Origin: Bradyrhizobium sp. SK17
Lineage (GTDB): Bacteria; Pseudomonadota; Alphaproteobacteria; Rhizobiales; Xanthobacteraceae
Assembly (NCBI RefSeq): GCF_002831585.1
Contig: NZ_CP025113.1
Location: 1,984,001 to 2,048,000 of the forward strand
DNA length: 64,000 nucleotides
Direction: 5' to 3'
Shown: positions 37,501-45,581 of the stretch, one piece after another
Numbering within the stretch: the stretch's first letter is position 1
Layout: each line of letters starts with the position of its first letter
The notes under the pieces: generated by a model
Seen by the model: the letters and a program-made list of their open reading frames with translations, nothing else
Databases searched by the model: none
Told to the model about the DNA's origin: nothing
Program-made: the position numbers and the translations under genes

Positions 37501-39620
37501 GACAGCTTCCCCCAGCGCTTGTCATACTGCACGAAGTTCGGGTCGGCGTTCGTCAGCTTGTAGCGGCCGATCCGGTTGTTCATGATGCCGCCGAGATAGA
37601 GATAGCCGCGATGCTCGCGCATCGAGGTGATCATCGGATGGTTCTCGCCGCGCAGGTCCCAGAACGATTCGAGGATCTTGCCCTGCTCGTTGAACTTGAC
37701 GACGCAGCCGGTGTTGATGTTCGGGAACAGCCATTCATCGACCGGCACGCGCTTGGCCATGCGGCGGCGGAAGCCCGGCATCTTCCAGGCGAGATCGAGC
37801 GAGGGGCTGCGCATGCCGACCAGCGCCAGCCAGTAATTGCCGTCGGAGGCGAGATTGATGTTGTCGGGATAGCCCGGCAGATTGTCCATCACCACCTCGA
37901 CCTGGCCTTTCTTCGGCCCGGCGAACCACAGCCGCTTGATCGAGCAGCCGAAGGTTTCGGCGAACAGGATCGACTGACCGTCGCTGGCGACGCAGATGCC
38001 GTTGGGGAATTTGAGGCCGCGCAGCGCCGTGTGCGTCGTGCCGGTCTTGGTGTCGTAGCAGATGATGCGACCGTTGCCGCGGGCCTCGAGGCCGTCGATC
38101 GGCCATTCGTCCATCTCGTAGCGGACGGTTGCTTCGGAGAAGAAGATCAGGCCGTCATCGGTGATGTCGAGGTCGTCGGCCAGCCGCAGGCGGCTGTCGT
38201 CGTTGACCGAATGCATGCTGCGGTTGGTCTCGTCGGTCGCCTTCTCCACGGTGCCGTCGGGCTTGATGCGGTAGAGGCCCATGCCGCCGATGCAGACATA
38301 GAGATTGTCCTGGCGGTCGAACGCCATGCCGAGCGGCTGGCCGCCGATATGGGCGAATACCTCCATCCGCTGATAATCCGGTGCGAGGAAGCGCATGATG
38401 TCGCCGTGGCGCGAGCCGGCATAGAGATTGTCGTGGCGATCGAGGATCACGTCCTCCGGCGCCTCGATGCGGCCGAGCCCGATCAGTTCGACATCGCGCA
38501 GTTTGTCGTTCTGCTCGAACGGGCCGCCCTGGCCGATCTCGGTCGGCGGGGGCGGCGGCAGCGCGTGATAGGTCGGCGCGACGTAGACCTTGCTGATGAT
38601 GCGGGTGCGGTTCTTCTGCCAGCGGATATCGACCATCGCGGCGACCAGCAGGATGCCGGCGAGCGCCATGCGGTTGATGCCGCCGCGCGCATTGAGCGTG
38701 GTCAGGCCGTTGGTGATCAGCAGCACGATCAGCACGCCGACCAGCGATTTGGCGACCGAGCCCTTGCCGCCGCCGAGCGTGATGCCGCCGAGCACGGTCG
38801 CGGTCAGCACGATCACCTCGAGGCCGACGCCGATGTCGCCGCCGACGGTGCCGAGCCGCGCCGCGAAGAACAGCGCCGCGATGCTGGTCAGCACGCCGCT
38901 TGCGACGTAGCAGAGCGCGATGGTGCGGCGGACCGGAATGCCGGAATTGTAGGCCGAGCGGCGCGAGCCGCCGATCGCCGTGATGTGCCAGCCCGGGCGC
39001 AGCCGGGTCATGAAGATGTGGCCGAAGATCGCGATCGCGATATAGACCAGCGCGACGCTCGGAATACCGAACACGTCGCCGCCACCGATGAAATTCCAGG
39101 ACGGGATGTCAGGAAAGGCGGCTGCGATCGAATTGGAGTAGCGCTGGATCAAGAGATCGAACGCCGAACGGTAGATAATCAACGTGATCAGCGTGGTGAT
39201 GAAGGCACGAAGCCGCAGATATCCGATCAGGATGCCGTTGACGGCGCCGAGCAGCGCGCCGCAGGCGAGGGTGGCGACCACCACCGCTGGCACCGGCCAG
39301 TTCAGCACGTCGAGCAGATAGAGCGCGCAGAAATCGGTCAGCGCGAAGATCGAGCCGACCGACAGATCGATGCCGCCGACGATGACCACCAGCGCCATGC
39401 CGAGCCCGATGAAGCCGATCTCGCCGGCCTGCCGCGCGGTGTCGGCGAGGCTCGACGGCGACAGGAAGTGGTCGATGGAGCGGCTCAGCGCGAAGCCGAC
39501 GATCAGGAGCAGGATCACCGGAATTGCGGTCTCGGTCCATCGCTTGGACAGGATCTCGCCGAGGAGATAATCCGGCCAGTAGCGGTAACGCAGGCTCGTC
39601 AAGGTGTCGCGCATCGGCAT
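37497..39620 (-). CDS. ABC sugar permease fused to a strictosidine-synthase-like propeller
   Basis: A 707-residue two-part protein. Residues 1-335 are a complete CUT2/RbsC-type permease (IGLGMALVVIVGGIDLSVGS, GGSRRSAYNSGIPV, VLTATVLGGITLGGG). A linker with a PPPPP run (355-359) leads to a propeller (about 385-707) with FSEAT (494-498), FPNG (538-541), FAET (553-556) and GYPDNI (584-588), the pattern of strictosidine-synthase-like/APMAP lactonase-type proteins. Both halves are continuous in one frame with no internal start that fits better. The propeller side (periplasm or cytoplasm) depends on the permease topology. Confidence 0.9.
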   Translation of the reverse strand: MPMRDTLTSLRYRYWPDYLLGEILSKRWTETAIPVILLLIVGFALSRSIDHFLSPSSLADTARQAGEIGFIGLGMALVVIVGGIDLSVGSIFALTDFCALYLLDVLNWPVPAVVVATLACGALLGAVNGILIGYLRLRAFITTLITLIIYRSAFDLLIQRYSNSIAAAFPDIPSWNFIGGGDVFGIPSVALVYIAIAIFGHIFMTRLRPGWHITAIGGSRRSAYNSGIPVRRTIALCYVASGVLTSIAALFFAARLGTVGGDIGVGLEVIVLTATVLGGITLGGGKGSVAKSLVGVLIVLLITNGLTTLNARGGINRMALAGILLVAAMVDIRWQKNRTRIISKVYVAPTYHALPPPPPTEIGQGGPFEQNDKLRDVELIGLGRIEAPEDVILDRHDNLYAGSRHGDIMRFLAPDYQRMEVFAHIGGQPLGMAFDRQDNLYVCIGGMGLYRIKPDGTVEKATDETNRSMHSVNDDSRLRLADDLDITDDGLIFFSEATVRYEMDEWPIDGLEARGNGRIICYDTKTGTTHTALRGLKFPNGICVASDGQSILFAETFGCSIKRLWFAGPKKGQVEVVMDNLPGYPDNINLASDGNYWLALVGMRSPSLDLAWKMPGFRRRMAKRVPVDEWLFPNINTGCVVKFNEQGKILESFWDLRGENHPMITSMREHRGYLYLGGIMNNRIGRYKLTNADPNFVQYDKRWGKLS

Positions 39621-39696
39621 TCCAGCAAACTGTTTGATTTCGGGAGATCGACGTCCCGGGCGAGTGGGCCGGGGACGTCGAGCGGGAATGGCCGGA

Positions 39697-40713
39697 CTAT
39701 TTCTTCAGGTCGCTGAGATTCCAGCACGCGGTCTGACTGTCCGCATTCTCCTTGGTGATCGGAATCAGGGTCGTGTATTCCGATCCCTTGACCGAGCCGG
39801 CCTTGGCGCCCGACGACAGCAGCCATTTGATCGTGCCGGCCATCTGCGCGGCCTGGGTCGGCACGTCGTAGCTCAGGTTGAGGTCGAAGGCGCCGGACTT
39901 GACGAGTTCGCAGGCGCCCTTGCGTTCGCCGCCGCCGGAAGTCGCGACGAACACCTTGCCGGTCAGGCCGGCTTCCTTCACTGCGGCCGCGGTGCCGATG
40001 TCCATGCCGTCCCAGAAGCCGACGATGCCGCAAAGATCGGGATTCTGCTTCAGCACGGTCTGGGTGATCGCCTTGGCCTTTGCGGCATCCCAGTCGGCGG
40101 CCTGGCTCGACACCACCTTGATCTCCGGATGCTTGGCGAGCACGTTCTCGACGCCCTTCAGCGTGTAGGCGCTGGCGGCCGCCGAGAGCGCGCCTTGCAC
40201 GATGGCGATCTTGTTCGACTTGCCCTGGCACGCCTTGACCACGGCCTCGGTGTCCTTCTCGCCGATCTCGATCCAGTTGGCGCCGACGAAGGCCGAAGAG
40301 CGGTAGGCCGAGCCCATGTTGATCTGGATCACGTAGATGCCTTCGTTCTCGGCGCGTTGCAGCAGCTTGGCGTAGGTCTGCACGTCCGGATTGTGGATCA
40401 CCATCACGGCCGGCTTCTCCGAGATCAGCGAGGTCACCGCCTGCGCGCCGGCATTGGTGTTCCAGTTCGGATCGCGGATTTCGAACTTCACGCCGAACGG
40501 TTCGAGCTCCTTCTTCAAGCCGGCGTACCAGCCTTCGGTGAGGTCGAAGTTCATCGCCACCGGAACGTAGGCCACCGTCTTGCCGGCGAGGGCCTCCTTG
40601 AACGGCTTCTGGAACGGCTCGTCCAGGCCTTGCTGGGCGATGGCGGGTGCGGCGATGGCCGCGAGCCCGAGTGCCGCGGCGATCACCTTTGCAGTCCTGA
40701 CAGCGTGTCTCAT
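39697..40713 (-). CDS. Sugar ABC transporter periplasmic binding protein
   Basis: A 338-residue protein starting at the ATG at 40713 with GGAGG eight bases upstream. The signal peptide runs to about residue 28 (VIAAALGLAAIAAPAIA). The mature part has the type I periplasmic-binding fold of ribose/galactose binders (GKTVAYVPVAMNFDLTEGW, PAVMVIHNPDVQTYAKLLQRA, IVGFWDGMDIGTAAAVKEAG). The longer open frame continues upstream over the permease gene but that part is antisense shadow. The ligand is unknown. Confidence 0.93.
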   Translation of the reverse strand: MRHAVRTAKVIAAALGLAAIAAPAIAQQGLDEPFQKPFKEALAGKTVAYVPVAMNFDLTEGWYAGLKKELEPFGVKFEIRDPNWNTNAGAQAVTSLISEKPAVMVIHNPDVQTYAKLLQRAENEGIYVIQINMGSAYRSSAFVGANWIEIGEKDTEAVVKACQGKSNKIAIVQGALSAAASAYTLKGVENVLAKHPEIKVVSSQAADWDAAKAKAITQTVLKQNPDLCGIVGFWDGMDIGTAAAVKEAGLTGKVFVATSGGGERKGACELVKSGAFDLNLSYDVPTQAAQMAGTIKWLLSSGAKAGSVKGSEYTTLIPITKENADSQTACWNLSDLKK

Positions 40714-40754
40714 TGCTTCCTCCTTGCTCGTGATTGAGGTTTCCGTGGCTTGGT

Positions 40755-41726
40755 TCAGATGTCGCCCTGCTGTGCGGTTTCTTCGTTGCGCGGATTCAGG
40801 AATGAATCCGTGATGACGGCGAGCAGCAGGACGACGCCCTTGACGAGGTTCTGGCCGGCGTAGGAGATGTCCATGATGGTCATGCCGTTGAGCATGGTGC
40901 CGATCAGCAGCGTGCCGATGATGACGTTGAGCACGCCGCCGCGGCCGCCGGACAGGCCGATGCCGCCGAGCACGACGACCAGGATGACGTCGTAGATCAG
41001 GGTCGAATTGAAGATGCGGGTCGGCATCGAGTTGACGGAGGCCGCCATCACCAGGCCCGCGAAGCAGCCGATCAGTGCCGCGACGACATATTGCAGCACG
41101 ATGATCGGGCGTGAAGGGATGCCGGTGACGCGGGCCGCGTAGGGATTGTCGCCGATCGCATAGATATAGGCGCCCCAGCGTGTCTGGCGCAGCAGGAAGG
41201 CCACCACCACGCAGGCGATCGCGAACATCACGATCGAGGTCGGGATGCCGAGGATGGTGCCCTGTCCGAGCCGCTCGAAGCCCTTCATGCCGTCGCTCCA
41301 CTGCACGACGTCGAGCTGAAACAGCGCGGCCTGCCCGAGGCCGGCGAGCAGCAGGCCGGTCGCCAGCGTCGCGAACAGCGAAGGGACCTCGGCATAGGCG
41401 ATCAGCCAGCCATTGACCAGGCCGAACGCGATCGTCAGCAGTACGGCGGTCAACAGCGAGGCCGGCAGCGAGTGGCCGTTCTGCACCATTTGAAGCACGA
41501 GCCCCGGCGGCACCGCGAGCGCTGCGATCAGCGAGATGTCGATGCCGCGCCCGATCACGACGATCGCCATGGCAAGTCCGAGGATGCCGAGCACGGCGAC
41601 GTTTTGCAGCAGCGTCAGCATGTTTTCCGCCGTCAGGAAGCCGCGCAGGAAAATCGAGAACGCCAGGAAGAGGACGGCGAATACGGCGAAGACGATCTCC
41701 TGTTGATTGAACCGCAATCGCTTCAT
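40755..41726 (-). CDS. Sugar ABC transporter permease (CUT2)
   Basis: A 323-residue permease with about nine helices. The motif GLAMAIVVIGRGIDISLIAALAV (EAA-like region of RbsC-type permeases), IYAIGDNPYAARVTGIPS and GGIGLSGGRGGVLNVIIGTLL place it in the CUT2 group. I start at MKRLRF because a GGA-rich site lies upstream; earlier codons overlap the TetR gene. It would form a heterodimer with the permease half of the fused protein. Confidence 0.93.
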   Translation of the reverse strand: MKRLRFNQQEIVFAVFAVLFLAFSIFLRGFLTAENMLTLLQNVAVLGILGLAMAIVVIGRGIDISLIAALAVPPGLVLQMVQNGHSLPASLLTAVLLTIAFGLVNGWLIAYAEVPSLFATLATGLLLAGLGQAALFQLDVVQWSDGMKGFERLGQGTILGIPTSIVMFAIACVVVAFLLRQTRWGAYIYAIGDNPYAARVTGIPSRPIIVLQYVVAALIGCFAGLVMAASVNSMPTRIFNSTLIYDVILVVVLGGIGLSGGRGGVLNVIIGTLLIGTMLNGMTIMDISYAGQNLVKGVVLLLAVITDSFLNPRNEETAQQGDI

Positions 41727-41745
41727 TGCCTCGTCCTTCCTGCTG

Positions 41746-42495
41746 CTATGGGTGCGCCGTTTGCCGGGACCTCGTGCGGGAGCCGGTCGCGACGCGGCTG
41801 GGTCGTGTCCTGCCCGCGACCGCCGCATCGACGAACGCACCGACAGTGTCGATGTAGGCCTCGATCGACGTGCCGCGCCTGCGGTACTTCGCGCGCTTGA
41901 CGTACCAGTCCTGCAACAGCGGCTTGATCAGCGAGGCCGTCAGCGTGACCTGATCGATCGCGAACGCGCCGCTGGCGACACCCTGCTTGAGCACGTCGGC
42001 GATGATCTTCTCGGTCATCACCTCCATCTCGATGGCGCGCTGGCGTTCCGCGGGCGGAAACGATTTCGCTTCCATGAAGGAGAACACGAACCAGGGCTGC
42101 ATCGCCTCGCTCATGCGAACATGGGTCGCGATGATCCAGTGCAGATGCTTGCGGGCATCCTGCTTGACGTTGGCGGGCGGTGCGGTGAGGACCTCCGCGG
42201 CGGTCTCGGCGACCTCGCCGAGGATCATCGACAGCAATGTCGGCTTGCTGTCGAAGTAGGTATAGAGACCGCCCATGCTGAGGCCGGACGCTTCCGCCAG
42301 CTGGCGCAGCGTGGTGGCGTGAAAGCCGTGCTTGTTGGACAGCGTGAGCGTCGCGCCGATGATGCGCGCCAGGTTTGGAACGGCGAGATGCGTTTTCTGG
42401 ACCCGGATGGAATCCCGATGCCGTTCGAGGATCCGTGCGCAAAGCACGTCCATAGCGAACGCATTCGTCCCCGGCCGCTGGCGCGCGAGACCCAA
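41746..42495 (-). CDS. TetR-family transcriptional regulator
   Basis: A 249-residue repressor-type protein. The N-terminal helix-turn-helix domain is about residues 40-87 (NLARIIGATLTLSNKHGFHATTLRQLAEASGLSMGGLYTYFDSK), followed by a helical ligand-binding domain. It is the first gene of the minus-strand run and ends 19 bp before the permease start, so it probably regulates the importer and itself. The start could be as late as residue 15 (42453). Confidence 0.9.
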   Translation of the reverse strand: MGLARQRPGTNAFAMDVLCARILERHRDSIRVQKTHLAVPNLARIIGATLTLSNKHGFHATTLRQLAEASGLSMGGLYTYFDSKPTLLSMILGEVAETAAEVLTAPPANVKQDARKHLHWIIATHVRMSEAMQPWFVFSFMEAKSFPPAERQRAIEMEVMTEKIIADVLKQGVASGAFAIDQVTLTASLIKPLLQDWYVKRAKYRRRGTSIEAYIDTVGAFVDAAVAGRTRPSRVATGSRTRSRQTAHP

Positions 42496-42873
42496 ATTGC
42501 CTCCCTGGCTATGCTTCCGGACCGTTTCATTTTCTTGACCGGTCCGGGCTGGGCTTTACGCCCTTGCTCAATTCCTAGCGCACGAAGCGGCGGTCGGAAA
42601 AGGGGGATCAGCAAATTTTCTGAGAGAGCGCTCGCTCGTTTTCTGCGCCAGCCATATGGCTTGCCCGCGCGCGCAACTCCGTTCCGGTGGCCCTCGGGAA
42701 CTTTTGTGTTGAACGGACAACACAAATTCCTGACGCGCTGGTCGAGCGATATGCCAGTTAGACGGCCGTCACATTCCAGATATAAAGAACGCAGGTTCGC
42801 GGGCCGGAAGGCCAACCTGCACAGACATGCTGGCCGAATTTCACCCGTGGTCACTTTGGGCCGAAGCAAGGTT
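42496..42873. promoter_or_regulatory. Divergent promoter region between the tetR and STN genes
   Basis: This 378-bp gap must carry promoters for the TetR/ABC operon (minus) and the STN-TonB genes (plus). I see no gene: the long open frame through it is antisense to tetR. GTTGAACGGACAACAC (42708-42723) holds a GTTG...CAAC inverted pair. I cannot name a convincing -35/-10 pair. Confidence 0.35.
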
Positions 42874-43644
42874 ATGACGGCAGTGGGATCATATGGTGCA
42901 CGGGCTGGCGCCGTGATCAGCGGTGACGCTCCGCGATCTTCCGCGACGTCGCGTCATCTGTTCGGGATTTGTGCCGCGCTGCTGATCGGCGGCATCTGCG
43001 CGGTTGCCGCGCAGCAGCGCGAGATTGTTGCCGCATCTGCGCCGATCGAGTTCAACATCCCCGCCCAGCAGTTGGCCAGCGCGTTGCAGGCCTATGGCGA
43101 GCGAACCGGCGTTCAGGTGCTTTATGAAAGCAACTCCGCAACCGGCCGGACGTCGACGTTGGTCGAGGGGAGCCTGACGCCCGAGGACGCATTGAATCTG
43201 CTTCTGAAGGGGTCCGACCTGAAGGTCCAGTATATTCGTCCGGATGCGATCACCCTTGCCTCGCGCAGTGCGCGTGTCGATCGTCCGCCGGCAAGCCCGC
43301 TCGCGACCGCGGACCTGTCGCTGGGCACGCTGCAGGTGCGGGCCACCAATGACGGCAGCGATACCGGTGCGCTGCGCGACTACAGCGAAAGCCTGCAGTT
43401 CGACATTCAGAAAGCGCTTCAGAAGAACATCGGGTCGCGCGGTGGCAGCTATCAGCTCGTCGTCGACCTGTGGATCGACGCGTCGCGCACGATCCAGCGC
43501 GCCCAGTTGTTCCGGCCGACCGGCGATCAGAACCGCGATGCAGCCGTGACTGCGGCGCTGCAAGGGCTGACCGTGAGCCGGGCCACACCCGCCAATGCGT
43601 CGCTGCCGGTGCGGATCGCGATCCGGGTGAAATCATTGCAATGA
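42874..43644 (+). CDS. Exported STN-domain protein with a TonB-C-like C-terminus
   Basis: A 256-residue protein. A hydrophobic segment (residues 28-47) is a signal peptide or anchor. Residues 57-130 form a secretin/TonB short N-terminal (STN) domain (IEFNIPAQQLASALQAYGERTGVQV, LVEGSLTPEDALNLLLKGSDLKV). Residues about 168-256 resemble a TonB C-terminal domain (QLVVDLWIDASRTIQRAQL, RPTGDQNRDAAVTAALQGL, LPVRIAIRVKSLQ). STN normally sits at the N-terminus of TonB-dependent signalling receptors; here there is no receptor barrel. It overlaps tonB by four bases (ATGA). Confidence 0.82.
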   Translation: MTAVGSYGARAGAVISGDAPRSSATSRHLFGICAALLIGGICAVAAQQREIVAASAPIEFNIPAQQLASALQAYGERTGVQVLYESNSATGRTSTLVEGSLTPEDALNLLLKGSDLKVQYIRPDAITLASRSARVDRPPASPLATADLSLGTLQVRATNDGSDTGALRDYSESLQFDIQKALQKNIGSRGGSYQLVVDLWIDASRTIQRAQLFRPTGDQNRDAAVTAALQGLTVSRATPANASLPVRIAIRVKSLQ

Positions 43645-44369
43645 GCGCCAGCGACACCAGCGGACCCGACGGCGCGCGCGGCATCAGCCCGATGACGCGG
43701 ATGTTTCGTCCCGATGATCCAGGCGCCTGGAGTTCGGGCGAGGTCCTGCGCCTGCTGCTGGCGCCGGCGATCGCGACGCTGCTGTTCGTCGGTGGAATCT
43801 ACTGGATCCGGTTGCAGCCGCCGGCCGGGTCGGCCAGCCGCGAGCAGAGCTCGGTCGTACAGGTTCGGTTGCTGCCGAGCCCGTCGCCCGCGCCGATCCC
43901 GGTCGCACCCGTGTCGCAGCCGCAAACCGCGGCGCTCGCCAGCAGGACCGAGGTGTCGCCGGAGAACGCTGAACCGCCGCTGGACAATCTGACGGCGGCC
44001 TCGGGGCGAGAGCCGATGCCGGCGGAGCCGACCGTGCCGAGCTTCCATCCGACGCCATCGCCTGCCGACGCGCCGCCCAACAGCGTCACCGTGAAATACC
44101 AGCAAGCGCTGCTTCGTCATGTGGCGCGCTACCAGCGCTATCCCAGTGCGGCACGGCTGGGGCGGCTGCACGGGGCGGTCGAGACGCTGTTTTCCATGCA
44201 GCGCGACGGCACCCTGCTCGATGTCTGGGTCAAGACCAGTTCCGGAGAGGTCGTGCTCGACAAGGCGGCCGTTGATGCGATCCGGCGCGCGCAACCGCTG
44301 CCGTCGATCCCGTCGGCGCTGCCGGACCGGCTCAATATTCAGATCACCCTGGTGTTCGATCCGTCCTGA
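43641..44369 (+). CDS. TonB-like energy transducer (first copy)
   Basis: A 242-residue protein with one N-terminal TM helix (residues 37-56), a Pro/Ala-rich periplasmic region (about 75-145) and a TonB-C domain (about 150-242: ALLRHVARYQRYPSAARLGRLHGAVETLFSMQRDGTLLDVWV, DKAAVDAIRRAQPLPSIP). It transmits ExbB/ExbD energy to an outer-membrane partner. It starts inside the STN gene. No exbB/exbD lies next to it; the pair is 4-6 kb downstream. Confidence 0.9.
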   Translation: MSASDTSGPDGARGISPMTRMFRPDDPGAWSSGEVLRLLLAPAIATLLFVGGIYWIRLQPPAGSASREQSSVVQVRLLPSPSPAPIPVAPVSQPQTAALASRTEVSPENAEPPLDNLTAASGREPMPAEPTVPSFHPTPSPADAPPNSVTVKYQQALLRHVARYQRYPSAARLGRLHGAVETLFSMQRDGTLLDVWVKTSSGEVVLDKAAVDAIRRAQPLPSIPSALPDRLNIQITLVFDPS

Positions 44370-44575
44370 TCCGGTCGCGCGCTACCGGGCCGGCTTCGTC
44401 GGCTCCGGACGCCGTTTCATTGTTTTTGGATGTGACCCCGACGCATCAGCTTCCGTGTCGTTCGGTGTCGACTTGTTACCGTCATAAATGTGTTGTGCCC
44501 GGCCGTTACGAGATTGGCCAGCTTCAAGAACAGTTCAATCTGGATATCGGGCTGGTGTCTGGGAGGCCGCGGAAC

Positions 44576-45118
44576 GTGGCTGAAATCAATCGAATGCGGC
44601 TGCGGGGGCAGCTTGCTGACAATTATGACGGCCTCGTCAAGAAATTGACCCGCCGTCTGGGATCGTCGGACTTCGCCTACGAGGCCTTGCACGAGACGTT
44701 CCTCCGGTTGGAGCGTGTCACCGATACCGTGCCGATCCGCAGTCCCGCCGACTACATATTCCGTATCGCGATCAATATCGCCAAGGATCGCCAGAAAGCG
44801 CAGAATCTCCGCGTTAGCACCGCCGAAATCGACGCACTGCTCGACGTCAGTGACGAAGGACCGAGCCCGGCGAGAATCGTCGAGGCGCGCTCCGATATCG
44901 ATGCTTTCAAGCGGGCCCTGGCCGAATTGCCGGCGCGGCCGCGCGACGTACTTTATAGTGTTGCGATCGAGGGACGATCGCCGCAGGATGTCGCGGCCCG
45001 TCTCGGCGTCAGCGTGAGAACGGTAGAAAGCGATTTGAAACTGGCCCTGAGCCATTGTGCTGATTGTCTCGACTATACTTTGATCCGTCGTCTTGGCGGT
45101 CCGCGTCCCCGTTCGTGA
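44576..45118 (+). CDS. ECF sigma factor (FecI-like)
   Basis: A 180-residue sigma factor. I use the GTG at 44576 because GGAGG lies nine bases upstream and FecI-type factors are this size. Sigma region 2 is about LVKKLTRRLGSSDFAYEALHETFLRL; region 4 is LPARPRDVLYSVAIEGRSPQDVAARLGVSVRTVESDLKLAL. It would direct RNA polymerase to the envelope genes that follow. It comes before the FecR-type gene after a 463-bp gap. Confidence 0.9.
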   Translation: MAEINRMRLRGQLADNYDGLVKKLTRRLGSSDFAYEALHETFLRLERVTDTVPIRSPADYIFRIAINIAKDRQKAQNLRVSTAEIDALLDVSDEGPSPARIVEARSDIDAFKRALAELPARPRDVLYSVAIEGRSPQDVAARLGVSVRTVESDLKLALSHCADCLDYTLIRRLGGPRPRS

Positions 45119-45581
45119 TCGAAATTCGTGGCGGTCGCGACTGCCGTCATGCGCATCACAACGGGCCGTCCATTTCGCCGCGGACGATTGTTTCCGGCGG
45201 CCGCGGGCGATGACCTCAAATCAGGTGTGACAAGCTGCACGATTTTCTATCTTCGTTCTGCGGGATAGCTGGCTTCCAGTCGTCTATCGAATAGAGAGCC
45301 ACCTCTGGAGGACCTTGGGGGGCCGGGAAAGGTTCGCTGGAAGTGTTGAGCCGCTTGATCGCAGGTCTGTATGCAATCGACCGGGCGCGCGATCGTCGCG
45401 CCGCGCTTTCGCGTGCGATGCGGCTCAAGCCGCGATTGCCGGATGTTTCTGCCTGCGTTGTGCGCAACGGCCGATTGCGGTGCCCGGCTGCCTCCGGAAT
45501 CGTCTATACAGCGAGCTTCGCTATGGGCTCGGCGCGATCGGGAGGTTGGGGTTTGGCGAGCAGGGTGATGAGCAATCCGTC
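45119..45581. other. 463-bp gap between sigma factor and FecR-type genes
   Basis: This is unusually long for a sigma/anti-sigma pair, which normally overlap or nearly touch. The FecR frame is open back to a TTG at 45315, but the extra 89 codons are Arg/Cys-rich and do not look coding. A weak promoter-like pair TGTGAC (45226-45231) and TATCTT (45248-45253), 16 bp apart, is present. I see no repeat or hairpin of note. Confidence 0.4.

Noticed and set aside
37611..39716. 701-codon plus-strand frame opposite the permease-propeller fusion
   Set aside because: Highly charged low-quality translation without motifs; the minus strand carries both conserved domains.
39697..41301. 534-codon reading of the binding protein as a fusion with upstream sequence
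   Set aside because: The extra N-terminal part lies out of frame over the permease gene; the ATG at 40713 has a good ribosome site and signal peptide.
45315..45581. N-terminal extension of the FecR-type protein
   Set aside because: The 89 extra codons are Cys/Arg-rich, start with TTG, and do not resemble the DUF4880 region, which begins after 45582.
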